Below are positions 62,024 to 64,000 of a stretch of 64,000 nt of DNA, piece by piece; within the stretch, counting starts at the first letter, position 1; each line of letters starts with the position of its first letter. A program made the position numbers and the translations under genes. Under the pieces are notes generated by a model. That model did not search any database, was not told the DNA's origin, and saw only the letters and a list, made by a program, of their open reading frames with translations. The stretch lies in assembly GCA_963422415.1 (NCBI GenBank), contig OY729430.1, positions 2,356,001 to 2,420,000 of the forward strand, read 5' to 3'. Origin of the DNA: Bin34 sp963422415 (GTDB lineage Bacteria; Chloroflexota; Anaerolineae; Caldilineales; Caldilineaceae).

Positions 62024-63868
62024 CTATGTCAAGGCTTCTGCCTCCAATGTGCCTCCTTGGAAAATAGCCTCGAATTCATCCTGATTCAAGGTCTCATGCT
62101 GCAACAAGGCCTGGGCGACGGCATTCAGCACTTCCCTGTGGGCCAGCAACAGCTTGGTGACCCTAGCATGCGAATCGTGCACCAGATTGCGAATGTGGGA
62201 ATCTATGGTCTCCCCGGTGGCTGCGCTGTAGTTCCGTTGCTCCGACATGTCTCTTCCGAGAAAAACCAACTCCTGTTGCTGACCGAACTGCATTTGCCCC
62301 ATGTCGTCCGCCATGGCGTACTTGGTGACCATGGCACGTACCATTTCGGTCAGCTGGCTGATGTCGCCCGAGGCTCCATTGGTAATCGTGCCGAACTCGA
62401 TCTCCTCGGCTACCCTGCCGCCCAGCAGCATGTCCAATCTGTCTACAAACCAAGTCTTGGGGATCAAGAATCGATCGTTTTCCGGTACGACCAGTGTGTA
62501 GCCGCCCGCCATGCCGCGCGCCACGATCGTAACTAGATGCACCGGATCCGAATGCTTGCAGAAGCGCGCCACAATCGCGTGGCCTGCCTCATGATATGCC
62601 AGAATTTTTCTTTCTTCATCCGTAATCCGCCGACTGCGGCGTTGCGGGCCGCCCAAGGCCACCCGTTCCATGGCTTCTTGCAAATCTTCCATTGCAATAG
62701 CGTTCCGATCGGATCTGGCGGCCAGAATCGCGGCTTCATTCACCAAGTTTTCCAGATCCGCGCCTACCAGTCCTGGAGTCTGACGCGCTATGGCGGCCAG
62801 ATCGATGTCGGGACTGACCGGCTTGCCTCGAATGTGCACGTCCAAGATCGCCTTGCGGCCCTTGATATCTGGCCCATCCATGACTATGCGGCGGTCGAAT
62901 CGACCCGGACGCAAAAGGGCCGGGTCCAGAATGTCAGGACGATTGGTAGCTGCGAACACAATGACATTGGTATCAGTGTCAAAGCCATCCATTTCGACCA
63001 GAATCTGATTCAGAGTTTGCTCTCGCTCGTCATGGGAGCCGCCTAGGCCCGTGCCGCGATACCGTCCTACGGCGTCTATCTCGTCTACAAAAATAATGCA
63101 TGGACTCTGCTTCTTGGCCTGTTCAAAGAGATCTCGGACCCGACTGGCGCCGACTCCGACGAACATTTCCACGAACTCCGATCCGGAGATGATGAAAAAA
63201 GGCACGTTGGCTTCTCCGGCCGCGGCCTTGGCCATCAAGGTCTTGCCAGTGCCCGGCGGTCCGACCATGAGCACGCCCTTGGGGATGCGCGCTCCCAACT
63301 CTTGGAACTTCTGGGGTTCTTTCAGGAATTCCACCACCTCCTGCAATTCCTGCTTGGCTTCGTCGTTGCCAGCCACGGACTGGAAATCGATATCCACCTC
63401 TTCACCCACGTACATGCGAGCCTTGCTCTTGCCAAACATCAGCGCCTGATTGGCCGTGCCTTGGCTCTGGCGGAAGATAAAAAGGAACAGGCCGCCAATG
63501 AAGAGAATGGGAAGAATATTGAAAAGCACACCAAGCCAAGTGCCTGTCGAACTGGGGGAGTCCGGGATGAATTCCACCTTTTGCAGGGCCGTGGGAGACA
63601 CGCCTAACAGGTTCATGGATTCGGACAGGGAAATGCCGGGTTCCTTGCGGGACATTTGCACTGTCCCTTGCGAGCCGCTGGATACGCGCACCTGGTTCCC
63701 CCGGATCAGGACCTGAGCGACTGATCCGTTGGCAATCCTGTCCGCCAATATACTCAAGGGCAGTTCCGCCTGCGCGTCCCGGAACCTGACGGAGAGATTG
63801 ATGAGGAAAGCGGCCGCAGCCACCAGAATCACGCCATATACTAGGATTTTGCTTCTACGCGAGCTCAT
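62024..63868 (-). CDS. ftsH: ATP-dependent zinc metalloprotease FtsH
   Basis: Membrane-bound AAA+ protease that degrades misfolded membrane proteins. The 614-residue product has two N-terminal helices (about 8-24 and 110-132) around an extracytoplasmic loop, Walker A GPPGTGKT at 203-210, Walker B IIFVDEID near 258-265, the second region of homology ATNRPDILDPALLRPGRFDR, and the zinc site HEAGH at 426-430. The C-terminal tail is short. Standalone gene, transcribed away from the window end. Confidence 0.97.
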   Translation of the reverse strand: MSSRRSKILVYGVILVAAAAFLINLSVRFRDAQAELPLSILADRIANGSVAQVLIRGNQVRVSSGSQGTVQMSRKEPGISLSESMNLLGVSPTALQKVEFIPDSPSSTGTWLGVLFNILPILFIGGLFLFIFRQSQGTANQALMFGKSKARMYVGEEVDIDFQSVAGNDEAKQELQEVVEFLKEPQKFQELGARIPKGVLMVGPPGTGKTLMAKAAAGEANVPFFIISGSEFVEMFVGVGASRVRDLFEQAKKQSPCIIFVDEIDAVGRYRGTGLGGSHDEREQTLNQILVEMDGFDTDTNVIVFAATNRPDILDPALLRPGRFDRRIVMDGPDIKGRKAILDVHIRGKPVSPDIDLAAIARQTPGLVGADLENLVNEAAILAARSDRNAIAMEDLQEAMERVALGGPQRRSRRITDEERKILAYHEAGHAIVARFCKHSDPVHLVTIVARGMAGGYTLVVPENDRFLIPKTWFVDRLDMLLGGRVAEEIEFGTITNGASGDISQLTEMVRAMVTKYAMADDMGQMQFGQQQELVFLGRDMSEQRNYSAATGETIDSHIRNLVHDSHARVTKLLLAHREVLNAVAQALLQHETLNQDEFEAIFQGGTLEAEALT

Positions 63869-63928
63869 TGAGGCTATGATCCAACCTGTCTAATTTCAGA
63901 TGATTAGCGCCAACGGTGGCAGTTCACC

Positions 63929-63934
63929 ATTATA
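63929..63934 (-). promoter_or_regulatory. Possible -10 box of ftsH
   Basis: TATAAT on the minus strand about 60 bases upstream of the ftsH start. The only -35-like hexamer (TAGACA, 63954-63949) is too close at 14 bases, so the promoter is incomplete as read. Confidence 0.3.
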
Positions 63935-64000
63935 GTGCTTTCGGGATTGTCTAGGGAGATCCCATGTTGCATGGAGCCCCCGGGAGGATCCAGATCTCCA

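Overview
The window is a moderately GC-rich bacterial chromosome segment that looks like a member of the Chloroflexota (Anaerolineae/Caldilineae-like). No marker gene fixes this. The guess rests on the mix of LysW-type lysine biosynthesis, a demethylmenaquinone-type methyltransferase, an archaeal/thermophile-style alpha-glucan phosphorylase, Tat-dependent sugar-binding lipoproteins, several sugar ABC systems, a sulfatase, and a TPTP-linked SH3 protein. There is no intact mobile element, CRISPR array or rRNA. One tRNA (Ser, anticodon GGA) is present. No gene for a dedicated transcriptional regulator was recognised, so any local control must come from leaders, dyads or distant regulators.

Layout. 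1-3.3 kb: a PPK2 polyphosphate kinase followed by a decayed stretch with at least two broken genes (an FN3-tailed secreted protein on the minus strand and a leucine-rich-repeat relic on the plus strand). 3.3-7.5 kb: sugar-acid type catabolism (IlvD/Edd dehydratase, RraA-like aldolase, DUF362 protein) around the tRNA. 7.3-11.5 kb: a small protein, DUF58 protein, TgpA-like transglutaminase and a 42-residue membrane peptide. 12-21.5 kb: two complete sugar import systems on the minus strand, one of ribose/RbsABC type with an alpha/beta hydrolase and one of MalFG type, separated by an AT-rich island carrying a perfect long palindrome. 22-27.4 kb: ThrH phosphatase, O-methyltransferase, a membrane protein, alpha-glucan phosphorylase and a TIGR01777 epimerase-like protein. 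28.3-29.6 kb: a branched-chain amino-acid-type binding lipoprotein with its own terminator and a degenerate copy of its 3' end.

30-38.3 kb is the most coherent block. lysS-lysT-lysU-lysW-lysX-lysY on the plus strand converge on lysZ-lysJ plus a glycerophosphodiesterase on the minus strand. Together they cover homocitrate synthesis, homoaconitase and the LysW-carrier steps up to LysW-lysine; the homoisocitrate dehydrogenase, the aminoadipate aminotransferase and the LysK hydrolase must lie elsewhere. The leader of lysS holds a terminator, a mutually exclusive antiterminator and a 19-codon reading frame with two lysine codons, so it looks like an attenuator.

38.6-64 kb is mostly housekeeping: a 2-hydroxyacid dehydrogenase, acetamidase/formamidase, two tandem-GNAT proteins, RNase D, CorA, an AttH/CrtC-like lipoprotein, a single-chain glycine decarboxylase GcvP, ribokinase, sulfatase, YchF, a Cof-type phosphatase, two methyltransferases, a class A penicillin-binding protein, a degenerate J-domain/SH3 protein, GcvH, GcvT and FtsH. 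GcvP is about 11 kb from GcvH-GcvT and on the opposite strand. Function calls rest on recognised motifs read by eye; no database search was possible.
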